Source: JAIQGF01 sp051006995 (GTDB taxonomy: Bacteria > Acidobacteriota > Terriglobia > Terriglobales > Acidobacteriaceae). Taken from it: 64,000 nucleotides of DNA. The position numbers were made by a program, and so were the translations under genes. Positions within the stretch are counted from its first letter, which is position 1. Each line of letters begins with the position of its first letter. The notes below the pieces were generated by a model. The model was not told where the DNA came from. It saw nothing but the letters and a program-made list of their open reading frames with translations, and did not search any database. The stretch covers positions 303,328-367,327 of the forward strand of contig JBPCSQ010000029.1 of assembly GCA_051006995.1 (NCBI GenBank). Reading direction: 5' to 3'. Below, one piece after another: positions 37,426 to 45,801 of this stretch.

Positions 37426-37520
37426 GACCAAGCGCCAAGTACCAGCGCCAACAAGAAGGCCGCAGAGGGATTCCTGCCTCCAGCGGCTACTTGGTACTCG
37501 GCACCTGGTACTTGCGAGTC
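37426..37520. repeat. heptad dyad array upstream of the FAH gene
   Basis: CCAAGTACCAGCGCCAA-type units on the left and CTACTTGGTACTCGGCACCTGG-type units on the right are mutually complementary around AAGTACC/GGTACTT. Confidence 0.6.
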
Positions 37521-37552
37521 GGCCGGCGATCGGCTGTGCAAAGCGCACCGCG

Positions 37553-37592
37553 GCACCTGATCGGCACGATCTCAGCCGTGCCGATCAGGTGC
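37553..37592. repeat. 16-bp perfect inverted repeat
   Basis: GCACCTGATCGGCACG (37553-37568) and its exact complement (37577-37592) flank an 8-nt loop, 26 nt after the stop of the SnoaL-like gene. No T-run follows on the minus strand, so it is more likely a REP-type element or RNA 3'-end stabiliser than an intrinsic terminator. Confidence 0.85.
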
Positions 37593-37618
37593 ATGGCACA
37601 GGACCTTTACCGAGAGTC

Positions 37619-38107
37619 CTACTTCGCCGCCGCCGGCATCACTCGCGGCGAAGAATGGTGGTGCGCAATCCGCCACTCATTGCCACGCTTGGTCACCAGC
37701 ATCGTGAAACGCGACGGCCCCGGGACCGGCTTCCCTTCCTGCATGCGCGTGAACTCGTAGAACCCGGTCACGACCACCGCGTCCTTCCCCGCCGGAATGC
37801 TGTGCCGCTCCTGGATGGTGTTCTTGTTGCCGCTGCCCGCCAGCTTCAGGTCGGTGAAGTATTTCTTGATCGCCTCCGAGCCGGTGGAGATCACCGGGCT
37901 CTTCGTTCCCAGTAGAATTGCGTCCGGCCAGTAACTGTTGGTCACCGCGTCCACATCGTTGGCGCTATAGGCCGCCGACCAGCGGTCAATGGCGGCATTG
38001 GCTTGCTGCACCGCCTGTTCCGAGCCTTTTGCCGATTTCTTTTCCTTGCCGAACGCTCCCGTAGCCAGTACTGCGACCAGGGCCATCAACAGAATCACTT
38101 TCTTCAT
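37619..38107 (-). CDS. secreted SnoaL/DUF4440-like protein
   Basis: 162 residues from MKKVILLMALVAVLATGAFG, a signal peptide. The remainder (QQANAAIDRWSAAYSANDVDAVTNSYWPDAILLGTKSPV... and a closing FTMLVTKRGNEWRIAHHHSS) is a cystatin-like alpha+beta fold as in SnoaL/DUF4440 proteins, which bind small molecules or act as isomerases; function not assigned. Longer in-frame starts exist upstream but would hide the signal peptide. It may be co-transcribed towards the FAH gene, though repeats lie between. Confidence 0.75.
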   Translation of the reverse strand: MKKVILLMALVAVLATGAFGKEKKSAKGSEQAVQQANAAIDRWSAAYSANDVDAVTNSYWPDAILLGTKSPVISTGSEAIKKYFTDLKLAGSGNKNTIQERHSIPAGKDAVVVTGFYEFTRMQEGKPVPGPSRFTMLVTKRGNEWRIAHHHSSPRVMPAAAK

Positions 38108-38467
38108 GTTTGCTTCGTCCTTCCCCATCGAACCTAAGATGGCCGTTGAAATTTGCCGCAGTGAAGCGGCCTTGGACCGGGCACAGCTTCGCAAATATGA
38201 ATCGGGAGAACGAGGGCCTAGTTACGGCGGTCAGCCTGGACAGAAGAGCCGTGTACTGCGGTCAGCCTGGTAACACTTTGGTGGAGTATGCTCTCAGATT
38301 TGCTGCAGGGAAGGCAATCCCCAATTTCATCCTGAGTTTAGGGATCAGCCGATAGCGCTCCAGAGAAAGCCACCCCCCCACCATGCGCGCGTGCGCGCCT
38401 AAGGACACCAGAGGCATCTTCGATTGCGGCCATTCACATCCGATTCCACGTGCTCCGCTCATTGCCA
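38108..38467. other. 360-nt divergent spacer
   Basis: No gene seen. It holds the promoters of the SnoaL-like gene (minus) and the phosphoesterase gene (plus). A 13-nt direct repeat GCGGTCAGCCTGG occurs at 38227-38239 and 38258-38270 (31-nt period), which could be a pair of regulator sites. Confidence 0.4.
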
Positions 38468-39340
38468 ATGCTTGTCCGTGTGTTCTTCGCCGTCTGTCTC
38501 GCTTTTGGCGGAACACTCGCGCCGGCGCTCGGCCCCGCGAAGGCAATCACCGTGGCACAGATCAGCGACACGCATATCGGGCTCGAGGACAATGCGCCCC
38601 ACGCGGAAGAAAACCTGAAGCGTGTGGTCGAACTGGTGAACGCCCGTCATCCGGATGCGGTCATCGTCAGCGGCGACGTCGGCGAAAACACGGAGGCGCG
38701 CACGCGGGCGCGGGCGATCCTCGCCAATCTCAATGCGAAGGTCTACTTCGTTCCCGGGAATCATGATGTGACCGCCGATACGGTGGACAAGTGGCGGCGG
38801 CAGTTCGGGCCCGACTATTACGAATTCCAGGTAGGCAACATCAGCTTTCTGGCTGTTGATTCCCAACTGCTCGGAAATTACAACCAGTTCACCGCGAAGA
38901 AGCCTGCGCCGCTCTCGTCGCAAGGAGCGGCAGAATCCGAAAAAATGCTGGCCTGGCTCAAGGAGCAGGCGCATAACCAACATCGCGATCGCCCGATCTT
39001 TGTGGTGCAGCACATTCCGCCCACGTTGGGCGGCGGCATTCCTGAGAACCGCCCCTATTGGACGACGCAGGAGCCGTACCGCAGCTTGGAGCTCGAACTG
39101 CTGCATCGCCTGGGTGTGCGCCACATGTTCGCGGGCCACTGGCACCTGGCGACAGTATTCGCAGCGGACGGCCTGACGTATCACATCGCGCCGGCAACCA
39201 GTTGGTCTCCGTTTGGAAGTCCACTCGGTTTCGCGCTGCATACCATCACCCCCGGCGGCGACGTGACGACCACGTTCATTTCGCTTTCTGGCGAGACATT
39301 CGCCAACAGCGAACGCATCTCGACAAAGCCTATACGTTAG
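38468..39340 (+). CDS. exported calcineurin-like metallophosphoesterase
   Basis: 290 residues from MLVRVFFAVCLAFGG, a signal peptide. Two-metal phosphoesterase motifs are all present: QISDTHIG (D-x-H), SGDVGEN (GD), FVPGNHDVTADT (GNHD), VVQHIPP (H) and FAGHWH (GHxH). Substrate unknown; periplasmic 2',3'-cyclic phosphodiesterases and phospholipases share this layout. A GTG 18 nt upstream is an alternative start. Confidence 0.87.
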   Translation: MLVRVFFAVCLAFGGTLAPALGPAKAITVAQISDTHIGLEDNAPHAEENLKRVVELVNARHPDAVIVSGDVGENTEARTRARAILANLNAKVYFVPGNHDVTADTVDKWRRQFGPDYYEFQVGNISFLAVDSQLLGNYNQFTAKKPAPLSSQGAAESEKMLAWLKEQAHNQHRDRPIFVVQHIPPTLGGGIPENRPYWTTQEPYRSLELELLHRLGVRHMFAGHWHLATVFAADGLTYHIAPATSWSPFGSPLGFALHTITPGGDVTTTFISLSGETFANSERISTKPIR

Positions 39341-40148
39341 AAACAGGCGAAACCCTGATCCGTAGTCGTGGCTCGTAGTCCGGGTCGAAAAATATCCGGC
39401 TTTCGGTACGGGCTACAGGAGGTGGTGAGGTTTCCGCCGAAGTTTACTGGATGGTTATTGACGTTTGGAGGTGAGGTGTTTACCCACCCCCTCCCCCTCA
39501 CTTCACTACAACTGGCGAAGGAAACTCTTCTGAACCATAGGGATAGTAGAAGGTAAGGGCTCACGGTAACCGTACGGTTACCGAGGGATTCCTTTCGGTA
39601 TCACTTGGGTGTGACCTTGACTGGCGAGTAAACATTTACGCGGCCGGAAGTAGCCATGAAGTTATCAAAGAACTAACTGGCGGGCATAGATGGACGCAGC
39701 CAGCGTGCGCGAGATTGGCGCAAAAGTAGCGTGCGCCCGAGGGATTTGGAAGTCAAGAACTTTATTTCATTTACATTCATCGTGTTATCTTAATTATATC
39801 TTTTTGATATTATCATAGGCTTCGTGTGCCGTCCTCCGGGACTCAACCGTCCCCTGCTGACCCCACGTCTGCGCGGATCTTGACGCGAAAGCGGCCGCTC
39901 GGGCATTCTTTTCGTTCCTTTTTCGGGAGTCACCACTGGTGCCTAGTTCTTTTGCGTGGCTGCTTCCTGCCCATCCGAAGGATAATAATTAAGCGGCAAT
40001 CCCCCAACAGGCCATGCGGGTCAGGCCCGATCCAGAAATTATCCTCCAACGAAGCGACTGCGCGAGTGGGCATGCGCAACGTTGTTGAGTGCACCCCCCG
40101 TTCTCCTGCCCTCCCAGCAGCGCATGAAAGGCAAGAAGGAGTGAAAGT
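39341..40148. other. 808-nt gene-free region with AT-rich tract
   Basis: No convincing open frame. It contains a heptad-like stretch (39361-39385, CGTAGTC/CGTAGTCC), a 20-bp palindrome (39564-39583), a strongly AT-rich tract (about 39755-39825) in an otherwise GC-rich window, and GCCGTCCTCCGGGACT (39831-39846), a remnant resembling the first module of the composite element. The last 20 nt carry AAGGAG before the beta-helix gene. Confidence 0.5.
39564..39583. promoter_or_regulatory. 20-bp perfect palindrome
   Basis: CGGTAACCGTACGGTTACCG reads the same on both strands. It is of operator size but lies 565 nt from the next gene start, so its target is unclear. Confidence 0.45.
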
Positions 40149-41309
40149 ATGGGCACGCAACGTTTAACCACAATCCGCTGGAGTGCGACACTGATACTCC
40201 TGGCGGCATTCTTGGGACTCACGTCCTTGGCTGGGGCGCAGACGTATGTCCGATGCAGCGGGACTCCGGGACCTGGAGAATACTCAACCATCCAGGCCGC
40301 GTTGAATGCCACGCCACGAAGCGGCGGCATCATCACCGTGGATGGGGCATGTCATGAAAACGTTAGCATCGACGCCTATAACAATTTGACGATCCAGGGC
40401 GGCACAGCAGGAGGCAGCATTGTGGATGCCGGCCCATCGGATCTTGGCGCAGTCATATCGCTTAATGTCAGCTCCGGCGTGCAGTTGAAGCAGCTGACGC
40501 TGCAGGGGGCCGCCGGAGGTAACACCGTGCTGGTTATCCTCGACAGTTACGTGAGCCTCACCGACAGCATGGTACAAGGAGCCGTGGACTCCGACGGTAT
40601 TGATGTTTACGGCCGGTCCGACCTGAGCATCCGCCGGACCACCATCCAGAACAACGGTGGCAATGTTGACGGAGCCGGGCTCTCGGTGGCAGACACATCC
40701 TCGGCTTCCCTGGCGGGCGCCGGGTCCATCGTGCAGAACAACTATTTCGGTGTGTGGGTGGGCGGCAACGCGATTGTGTCCATCAACAACGGAGCACAAG
40801 TGCTGAACAACAGCCTCGGCGTGATGGTGTGGGGCGCACAGCTGGTGATGAATGGGCCGGCTGTCATCCGCGGCAACACCATCAATGGCATCCGGCTCCT
40901 GCATGCGATAGGTCGGCTGCAGGGCAATGCCAGCCAGCAAGGCGCAATCATCGAGCAGAACGGTGGCGCCACTGTCTGTTGCCTTGTATCTGCCGGCATC
41001 GATGCCACGGATGGGTCCCATCTTGATATTTCGTGGGGCCACGTGGCGAACAATAATGCTCCAGGCATTTACTTGCAGGACAGCTCCACGGCCAGAATTT
41101 ACGGCGGAACGATCAGCGGAAATTCTGGAGGAGGAGTGCAGGTCACAAATTTGTCGGTGGCGCTGCTGGGGCCGCAACCGTTGAACATCTCAGCCAATCC
41201 CGGCGGCGACTTGGTGTGTACTGATTTTTCGATTGCGTATGGCGATTCTTCCGGCGTCGCGAAGATGAAGTGCGCCAATTTTAAGAAAATGGCGTTCCCG
41301 TATCCATAG
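40149..41309 (+). CDS. secreted right-handed beta-helix protein
   Basis: 386 residues with a signal peptide (about residues 1-30, ending LAGAQ). The N-terminal YSTIQAALNATPRSGGIITVDGACHENVSI is a pectate-lyase-like entry, followed by stacked beta-helix coils rich in Asn/Gly/Val (NNYFGVWVGGNAIVSINNG, NNSLGVMVWGAQLVMNG, GGTISGNSGGGVQV). No catalytic residues are recognisable, so it may bind or cleave a polysaccharide or act as a surface protein. AAGGAG precedes the ATG; a strong terminator follows, so it is a single-gene unit. Confidence 0.8.
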   Translation: MGTQRLTTIRWSATLILLAAFLGLTSLAGAQTYVRCSGTPGPGEYSTIQAALNATPRSGGIITVDGACHENVSIDAYNNLTIQGGTAGGSIVDAGPSDLGAVISLNVSSGVQLKQLTLQGAAGGNTVLVILDSYVSLTDSMVQGAVDSDGIDVYGRSDLSIRRTTIQNNGGNVDGAGLSVADTSSASLAGAGSIVQNNYFGVWVGGNAIVSINNGAQVLNNSLGVMVWGAQLVMNGPAVIRGNTINGIRLLHAIGRLQGNASQQGAIIEQNGGATVCCLVSAGIDATDGSHLDISWGHVANNNAPGIYLQDSSTARIYGGTISGNSGGGVQVTNLSVALLGPQPLNISANPGGDLVCTDFSIAYGDSSGVAKMKCANFKKMAFPYP

Positions 41310-41334
41310 CTGGAAAATTCCGCTCGTTATCAGA

Positions 41335-41371
41335 GGGGCAGCGGGAGACGGACACCGCTGCCCCAAGTTTT
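41335..41371 (+). terminator. intrinsic terminator of the beta-helix gene
   Basis: GGGGCAGCGG and CCGCTGCCCC form a perfect 10-bp stem with a 10-nt loop, followed by AAGTTTT, 25 nt after the stop codon. Confidence 0.85.
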
Positions 41372-41476
41372 ATCGCTAGCCCGACGGCCTCACAGATTGT
41401 TGATATCAACAGCTCCAAGCCGCACCTTCGGTCACTTCCAAAGGAAGGTCCGGCGCGATTACACCCTGCCGCCGCC

Positions 41477-41507
41477 GCAACTCGGAACTCGCAACTCGGA
41501 ACTCACT
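41477..41507. repeat. heptad array upstream of guaB
   Basis: GCAACTC / GGAACTC / GCAACTC / GGAACTC / AC: four near-identical 7-nt units, 40 nt before the guaB start. Confidence 0.8.
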
Positions 41508-41546
41508 CCCCGCTGCTACAATGACGAAAAGCCCGGCGAGCGAACG

Positions 41547-43058
41547 ATGATTCATTTTCCTGTCCCTGAGGCCCTCACCTTCGACGACGTTCTCCTGCTG
41601 CCCGCGAAGTCGGACGTAGTTCCGGCCGCGGTGAACACGCAGACGCACGTCACGCGCAACATCCTGCTCAATATCCCGCTGATCAGCGCCGCCATGGACA
41701 CGGTCACCGAGGCTTCCATGGCCATCGCCATGGCGCAGCAGGGCGGCATGGGCATCGTCCACCGCAACCTGACGATCGAGCAGCAGGCCGGCGAAGTGGA
41801 CAAGGTGAAGCGCTCCGAGAGCGGCATGATCGTGGACCCGATCACCATGTCGCCCGACGACAAGGTAAGCGACGCGCTGGAAGTGATGAAGCGCTACCGC
41901 ATCTCGGGCGTGCCCATCACCAAGCACAAGAAGCTGGTCGGCATCCTGACCAATCGCGACCTGCGCTTCGAGACGCGCACCGACATCCCGATCAGCAAGG
42001 TGATGACCAGGGAAAACCTCATCACCGTGCCCGTGGGCACCACGCTGGAACAGGCCGAGCAGATCCTGCACAAGCACCGCGTGGAAAAACTTCTGGTGGT
42101 GGACGACAAGTACACGCTCAAAGGCCTGATCACGGTCAAGGACATCCAGAAGAAGCTGAAGTATCCGCACGCTGCCAAGGACCCGCAGGGACGTCTCCGT
42201 GTGGGCGCCGCGATTGGCGCCACCGGCGACTTCTTCGAGCGCGCCCAGGAGTTGGTGCACGCCAAGGTGGACGTGCTGGCGATTGACAGCGCGCACGGTC
42301 ATTCCTCGCGCGTGCTGGATGCGGTGCGCCTGATCAAGTCGAAGCTGCCGGAGACGGAGCTGATCGCCGGCAACGTCGGCACCTTCGACGGCGCCTGCGA
42401 GCTGGCGCGCTGCGGCGTGGACGCGGTCAAGGTGGGCATCGGACCAGGCTCGATCTGTACGACGCGCATCGTCACCGGCGCGGGCGTGCCGCAGATCACC
42501 GCCATTGCCGAGGCGGTGCGCGCCGTCCGCGACGCGCATATCCCGATCATCGCCGACGGCGGCATCAAGTATTCCGGCGACGTCACCAAGGCACTGGCAG
42601 CCGGCGCGGGCGTCTGCATGCTGGGCTCGTTGTTTGCCGGCACGGACGAGAGTCCGGGCGAAACCATTTTGTACCAGGGCCGCACCTTCAAGGCGTATCG
42701 CGGGATGGGCTCGCTGGCCGCCATGGCCGCCGGTTCCGGCGAACGCTACTTCCAGGAATCGAACTCGGATTCTTCTGTGCCCGTGATCAGCAGCAGCGAC
42801 GACGGCGAAGGCAACCGGCTGGGCAAGCTCGTACCCGAGGGCATCGAGGGCCGCGTTCCCTACCGCGGGCCGCTTTCCATGATCATCTACCAGCTCGTCG
42901 GCGGGCTGCGCTCCGGCATGGGATACACCGGCTGCGCCAGCATTGCCGAGTTGCAGCAGAAGGCGCGCTTCGTCCGCATCAGCGGCGCCGGCATGCGCGA
43001 GAGCCACGTGCACGATGTCACCATCACGCGCGAAGCTCCGAATTATCGCGGCGAGTAG
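41547..43058 (+). CDS. guaB: IMP dehydrogenase
   Basis: NAD-dependent oxidation of IMP to XMP, the committed step of GMP synthesis. The ATG at 41547 (MIHFPVPEALTFDDVLLLPAKSD) gives 503 residues, the usual length; upstream in-frame codons run through the repeat. Two CBS domains lie at about residues 95-215. Catalytic Cys near 303 in GPGSICTTRIVTGAGVPQ, the Asp of IADGGIKYSGD, and the flap region with YRGMGSLAAM are present. It is directly followed, with no gap, by a vanZ-like gene. Confidence 0.97.
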   Translation: MIHFPVPEALTFDDVLLLPAKSDVVPAAVNTQTHVTRNILLNIPLISAAMDTVTEASMAIAMAQQGGMGIVHRNLTIEQQAGEVDKVKRSESGMIVDPITMSPDDKVSDALEVMKRYRISGVPITKHKKLVGILTNRDLRFETRTDIPISKVMTRENLITVPVGTTLEQAEQILHKHRVEKLLVVDDKYTLKGLITVKDIQKKLKYPHAAKDPQGRLRVGAAIGATGDFFERAQELVHAKVDVLAIDSAHGHSSRVLDAVRLIKSKLPETELIAGNVGTFDGACELARCGVDAVKVGIGPGSICTTRIVTGAGVPQITAIAEAVRAVRDAHIPIIADGGIKYSGDVTKALAAGAGVCMLGSLFAGTDESPGETILYQGRTFKAYRGMGSLAAMAAGSGERYFQESNSDSSVPVISSSDDGEGNRLGKLVPEGIEGRVPYRGPLSMIIYQLVGGLRSGMGYTGCASIAELQQKARFVRISGAGMRESHVHDVTITREAPNYRGE

Positions 43059-43562
43059 ATGAGACGAGTTCTGCTGCGCGCCTGGATTCCGGTTGCCCTT
43101 TGGACGATGGTGATCGCCCTGGAGTCCACTGGGCTGGGCTCTGCCACGCACACCAGCTGGCTGGTGATGCCGCTGCTGCGATTTTTTTTCCCCCACGCCT
43201 CCGTTGCGCAACTGGAGTTTGCGCATGATCTGCTGCGCAAGGCAGGCCACTTCACCGGATATGGCCTTCTCAGCCTGCTGCTGTTCCGCGCCTGGTGGAC
43301 CACGTTTTCGGAGTCGCGCTCACCGGTGAAACCGGCAGGATTCCTGGCCATGCTGCGCTGCTGGAGCCTGCGCGCGGCGCTGCTGGCGGTGGTTTGCACC
43401 GCCGCGGTGGCCGGCCTGGATGAGTGGCACCAGACGATGCTTCCGGGAAGAACCGGCACGGTGCACGACGTCGTGCTGGACTCGATGGCGGCAGCCTTCG
43501 TGCAGTTGGTGCTGATCGGCGTAAGCGATGTAAAGAAACAGCGATTGGCGATTGGCGATTAG
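43059..43562 (+). CDS. VanZ-like membrane protein
   Basis: 167 residues with about four membrane segments and the VanZ pattern: an early ALES-type Glu, HDLLRKAGHFTGYGLLSLLLFRAWW, and GLDEWHQTMLPGRTGTVHDVVLDSMAAAF. Some VanZ proteins give mild glycopeptide tolerance, but the family is broad and no vancomycin cluster is present here. The start follows the guaB stop (TAG-ATG) immediately, so translation is coupled. The last codons (LAIGD) are encoded by a GATTGGC heptad array, and the gene converges with the MFS gene with a 4-nt overlap. Confidence 0.82.
   Translation: MRRVLLRAWIPVALWTMVIALESTGLGSATHTSWLVMPLLRFFFPHASVAQLEFAHDLLRKAGHFTGYGLLSLLLFRAWWTTFSESRSPVKPAGFLAMLRCWSLRAALLAVVCTAAVAGLDEWHQTMLPGRTGTVHDVVLDSMAAAFVQLVLIGVSDVKKQRLAIGD
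43541..43562. repeat. heptad array at the 3' end of the vanZ-like gene
   Basis: GCGATTGGCGATTGGCGATTAG: three GATTGGC-type units forming the last codons and stop of the vanZ-like gene. Confidence 0.7.
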
Positions 43563-44761
43563 CTGGTCTGACTGATGGCTGGTTTTGGCGCCGCGAGCAG
43601 CATCACCGCCGCAAACGCCGCCAGTATCGCGGAGAGAAGAAACGGAAGTTTCGCGCTGTAATGCTTCCACAACTCTCCCGTCAAAACGCTGGAGAGCAGC
43701 GCGGCCACGCTGGTGGCGAAATAAAAGATGCCGAAGGCGCGTCCGCGCGCCTCGGCAGGCGCGCTGCCGGCAACAACGGCCTTCAGCACCGGCGTGGTGA
43801 GCGCGTAGAACAATCCGTAACAGGACATCATTGCCCACAACGCCGCGCGCGATGGCGCCAGCGCAAATACCGCATAGACGATGGCGAACACCACGTATCC
43901 TGCCGCCACCAGCGCGTACTTCGAGAAGCGGTCGCTCAACTTTCCCGCCGGCCAGGAGAGCGCGGTGTAAGTAATGTTGAACACCAGGCCGAGCAGCGGC
44001 GCGTGCGAGGCAGGAATGCCGGCGCTTTGCGCGCGCAGCACCAGGAACATGTCGCTGGAATTGCCGAGCGAGAACAATCCCACGGCGAACAGGACGTAGT
44101 AGAAGCTGGCGGGAAGCTTGGGCCGAGCGACAACAACAGGTCCCTCGCTACGCTCGGGAGGACTCCCTTTGCTAGCAGCTTTGAATCGTCCAGTTTCGCG
44201 GGCGCCGAGGGCAACGATGAGGATGCTGGCCAATCCAGGCACGGCCGCGGCCCAGAAGACACCACGAAATCCGTAGCGCGAGATGAGGTACAACGCAGCC
44301 AGCGGGCCGAGGATCGCGCCCGCCGAATCCATCGCCTGCAGTAGTCCGTAGGCGGAGCCGAGGCGGGAGCGCTCCACCGATTCGGCCAGCATGACGTCAC
44401 GCGGCGCGCCACGCAGCCCCTTCGAGACGCGGTCGCCGAAACGGATGATGAGCACGTGCCACCAGGCGGTTGCGATGGCGAGCAACGGCTTGAGGGCGTT
44501 GGCGACGACGTATCCGAAAACCACCACCGGCTTGCGGCGGCGCACGCGGTCGGTGAGATATCCGGAGAACAGTTTGGCGAGCGAGGCGACGCTTTCGGCG
44601 ACACCTTCAATGACGCCGAGCGTCGCCGGACCCGCGCCGATGGAGATCAGAAATACCGGCAGCACCCAGTAGGCCATCTCGCTGGCGGTGTCGTTGAACA
44701 GCGAGGTAGCACCGAAGACGTAGAGATTGCGGCCTTGGGCGTTTTCTGATGATCGCGACAC
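43559..44761 (-). CDS. MFS transporter
   Basis: About 400 residues with twelve predicted helices. The GTG at 44761 (VSRSSENAQGRNLYVFGATSLFND) is preferred, because codons further upstream are translated from a repeat and lack similarity to the family. The N-terminal half contains FNDTASEMAYWVLPVFL and the MFS loop signature SGYLTDRVRRRKP. Around residue 200, in the central cytoplasmic loop, a stretch reading KGSPPERSEGP is encoded by an interspersed repeat. Substrate unknown; the family includes drug and metabolite exporters. Confidence 0.84.
   Translation of the reverse strand: MSRSSENAQGRNLYVFGATSLFNDTASEMAYWVLPVFLISIGAGPATLGVIEGVAESVASLAKLFSGYLTDRVRRRKPVVVFGYVVANALKPLLAIATAWWHVLIIRFGDRVSKGLRGAPRDVMLAESVERSRLGSAYGLLQAMDSAGAILGPLAALYLISRYGFRGVFWAAAVPGLASILIVALGARETGRFKAASKGSPPERSEGPVVVARPKLPASFYYVLFAVGLFSLGNSSDMFLVLRAQSAGIPASHAPLLGLVFNITYTALSWPAGKLSDRFSKYALVAAGYVVFAIVYAVFALAPSRAALWAMMSCYGLFYALTTPVLKAVVAGSAPAEARGRAFGIFYFATSVAALLSSVLTGELWKHYSAKLPFLLSAILAAFAAVMLLAAPKPAISQTS
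44137..44170. repeat. GAGCGYAGCGAGGGACCTG repeat inside the MFS gene
   Basis: On the minus strand this reads GTCCTCCCGAGCGTAGCGAG followed by GGACCTGTTG, and it is in frame as PPERSEGP. The family copy at 44801-44834 lies outside the gene. Confidence 0.75.
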
Positions 44762-44800
44762 GACCGCATTGTAACTGCCCAGAAAATCGTGGCCGTTAGT

Positions 44801-44834
44801 AAAGCAGGTCCCTCGCTGCGTTCGGGATGACACC
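44801..44834. repeat. GTCATCCCGAACGCAGCGAG repeat
   Basis: Minus strand: TGTCATCCCGAACGCAGCGA followed by GGGACCTGCTTT, a motif dispersed in many bacterial genomes. It lies just upstream of the proposed MFS start. Confidence 0.8.
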
Positions 44835-44852
44835 AGCGAAGGAATGGGTGGA

Positions 44853-44881
44853 CACAAAATACGGGCAGCCTGCGCTGCCCG
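44853..44881 (-). terminator. intrinsic terminator of the LTXXQ gene
   Basis: CGGGCAGC-GCAG-GCTGCCCG on the minus strand followed by TATTTTGTG, 31 nt after the stop codon of the LTXXQ-repeat gene. Confidence 0.75.
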
Positions 44882-44912
44882 TGAACCACTCCTCTGTTAA
44901 AGAGACCCGAGA

Positions 44913-45632
44913 CTAGAATCCCGGTGGCGGTCCCTGCGGCGGCGGCTGCTGCTGCCGCCCGCGTCCGTTGTGCATCTTCTGCAGTTGCTGCTGCTGCTCG
45001 GGCGTAAGGATGGCGTTCGCCTGCGAGCGCGCGTTCTGATGAATGGAGCGGATCTTCTCCTGCTTCTGCTGCGGCGTGAGCGTCGTGTCCTGACGAACCG
45101 CCCGCGCCTGCTCGCGCGCCGACTGGAAGATGGGCTGGAGTTTCGACTTCTGGTCAGGCGTGAGGTTCAGCCGTGACATCGGACCCATCTCGCCGCCCAT
45201 GCCTTTGCCGCCCATCCCTTTTCCGCCCGGGCCCATCATGCCCTTGCCCATGCCGCGTTGCTGATGCATCTGCTTCGCCTTCTCCTGCTGCTCCGGCGTG
45301 AGGATGCTCAGCATCTGCTGGTGGGTGGACTCGCGAAGCTGTTTGAGCTTGTCCTGCTTTTGCTGATCGGTAAGCGAGGTGTCCTGGCGGATGGACTGCA
45401 TCTGCTGGCGCTGCGTCTGGTGAAGCTGCTGGATCTGAGTCTTCTGCTGGTCGGTCAGGTTGAGTTCCTGCGCCATGCGGTCCATGCCGCCCTGGCCCAT
45501 TTGGCCGTGGCGATGCATCTGACCCTGCGGCGGAGTGGGCGTGGTGTCGGGAGCGGGAGTGGCGCCGGTCTGCGCCAGCGCCATGCCGGCGGTGAGCAGG
45601 CCCGTGAGAAGTGCGAAATGAATCCTGCGCAT
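44913..45632 (-). CDS. exported LTXXQ/Spy-like protein with internal duplication
   Basis: 239 residues with a signal peptide (MRRIHFALLTGLLTAGMALA). Two similar helical repeats of about 65 residues (residues about 55-120 and 150-215) each start LNLTxxQK and end ILTPEQQ; the LTxxQ motif is that of CpxP/Spy periplasmic chaperones and metal-stress proteins. They are joined by a Met/Gly/Lys-rich linker (MGKGMMGPGGKGMGGKGMGG) that could bind copper or other soft metals. The C-terminus is Gln/Pro-rich. A terminator follows it, and it is separate from the ribosomal operon. Confidence 0.78.
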   Translation of the reverse strand: MRRIHFALLTGLLTAGMALAQTGATPAPDTTPTPPQGQMHRHGQMGQGGMDRMAQELNLTDQQKTQIQQLHQTQRQQMQSIRQDTSLTDQQKQDKLKQLRESTHQQMLSILTPEQQEKAKQMHQQRGMGKGMMGPGGKGMGGKGMGGEMGPMSRLNLTPDQKSKLQPIFQSAREQARAVRQDTTLTPQQKQEKIRSIHQNARSQANAILTPEQQQQLQKMHNGRGRQQQPPPQGPPPGF

Positions 45633-45751
45633 GCTTGTGTTCTCCTTACAAGACGGTGTTGTTAGTAAGAACCGGGCCTGGGACGAAAAGTTGCGAGGGA
45701 TCAGGCCTACAGGAAAGCAGGTTCCTCACTGGACTCGGAATGCCAAGCCAT

Positions 45752-45780
45752 AAAGGAAAGCCCGGCCGAGGACGGCCGGG
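45752..45780 (-). terminator. terminator of the ribosomal super-operon
   Basis: CCCGGCCG-TCCT-CGGCCGGG on the minus strand followed by CTTTCCTTTA, 21 nt after the rplQ stop. It is the first intrinsic terminator I find downstream of rpsJ in this 18-kb run. Confidence 0.75.
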
Positions 45781-45801
45781 GCTAGAGCGTTGGCGGTTCC
45801 G

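Noticed and set aside
39880..40148. possible c-di-GMP riboswitch upstream of the beta-helix gene
   Set aside because: A GACGCGAAAGC stretch hinted at it, but the rest of the conserved core is not visible.
39826..40167. 113-aa plus-strand frame before the beta-helix gene
   Set aside because: No signal, domain or ribosome site; it overlaps the real start of the secreted beta-helix protein in another frame.
41406..43250. 614-aa open frame opposite guaB and the vanZ-like gene
   Set aside because: Antisense shadow of a clearly conserved gene in high-GC DNA; no family resemblance and spans two genes and a heptad array.
43059..43562. vancomycin resistance (vanZ)
   Set aside because: The protein is only VanZ-like; no vanHAX or regulator genes are nearby, so no resistance claim is made.
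44762..44857. longer N-terminus for the MFS transporter
   Set aside because: These codons translate a dispersed repeat (SSRTQRGTCF) and precede the conserved first helix.
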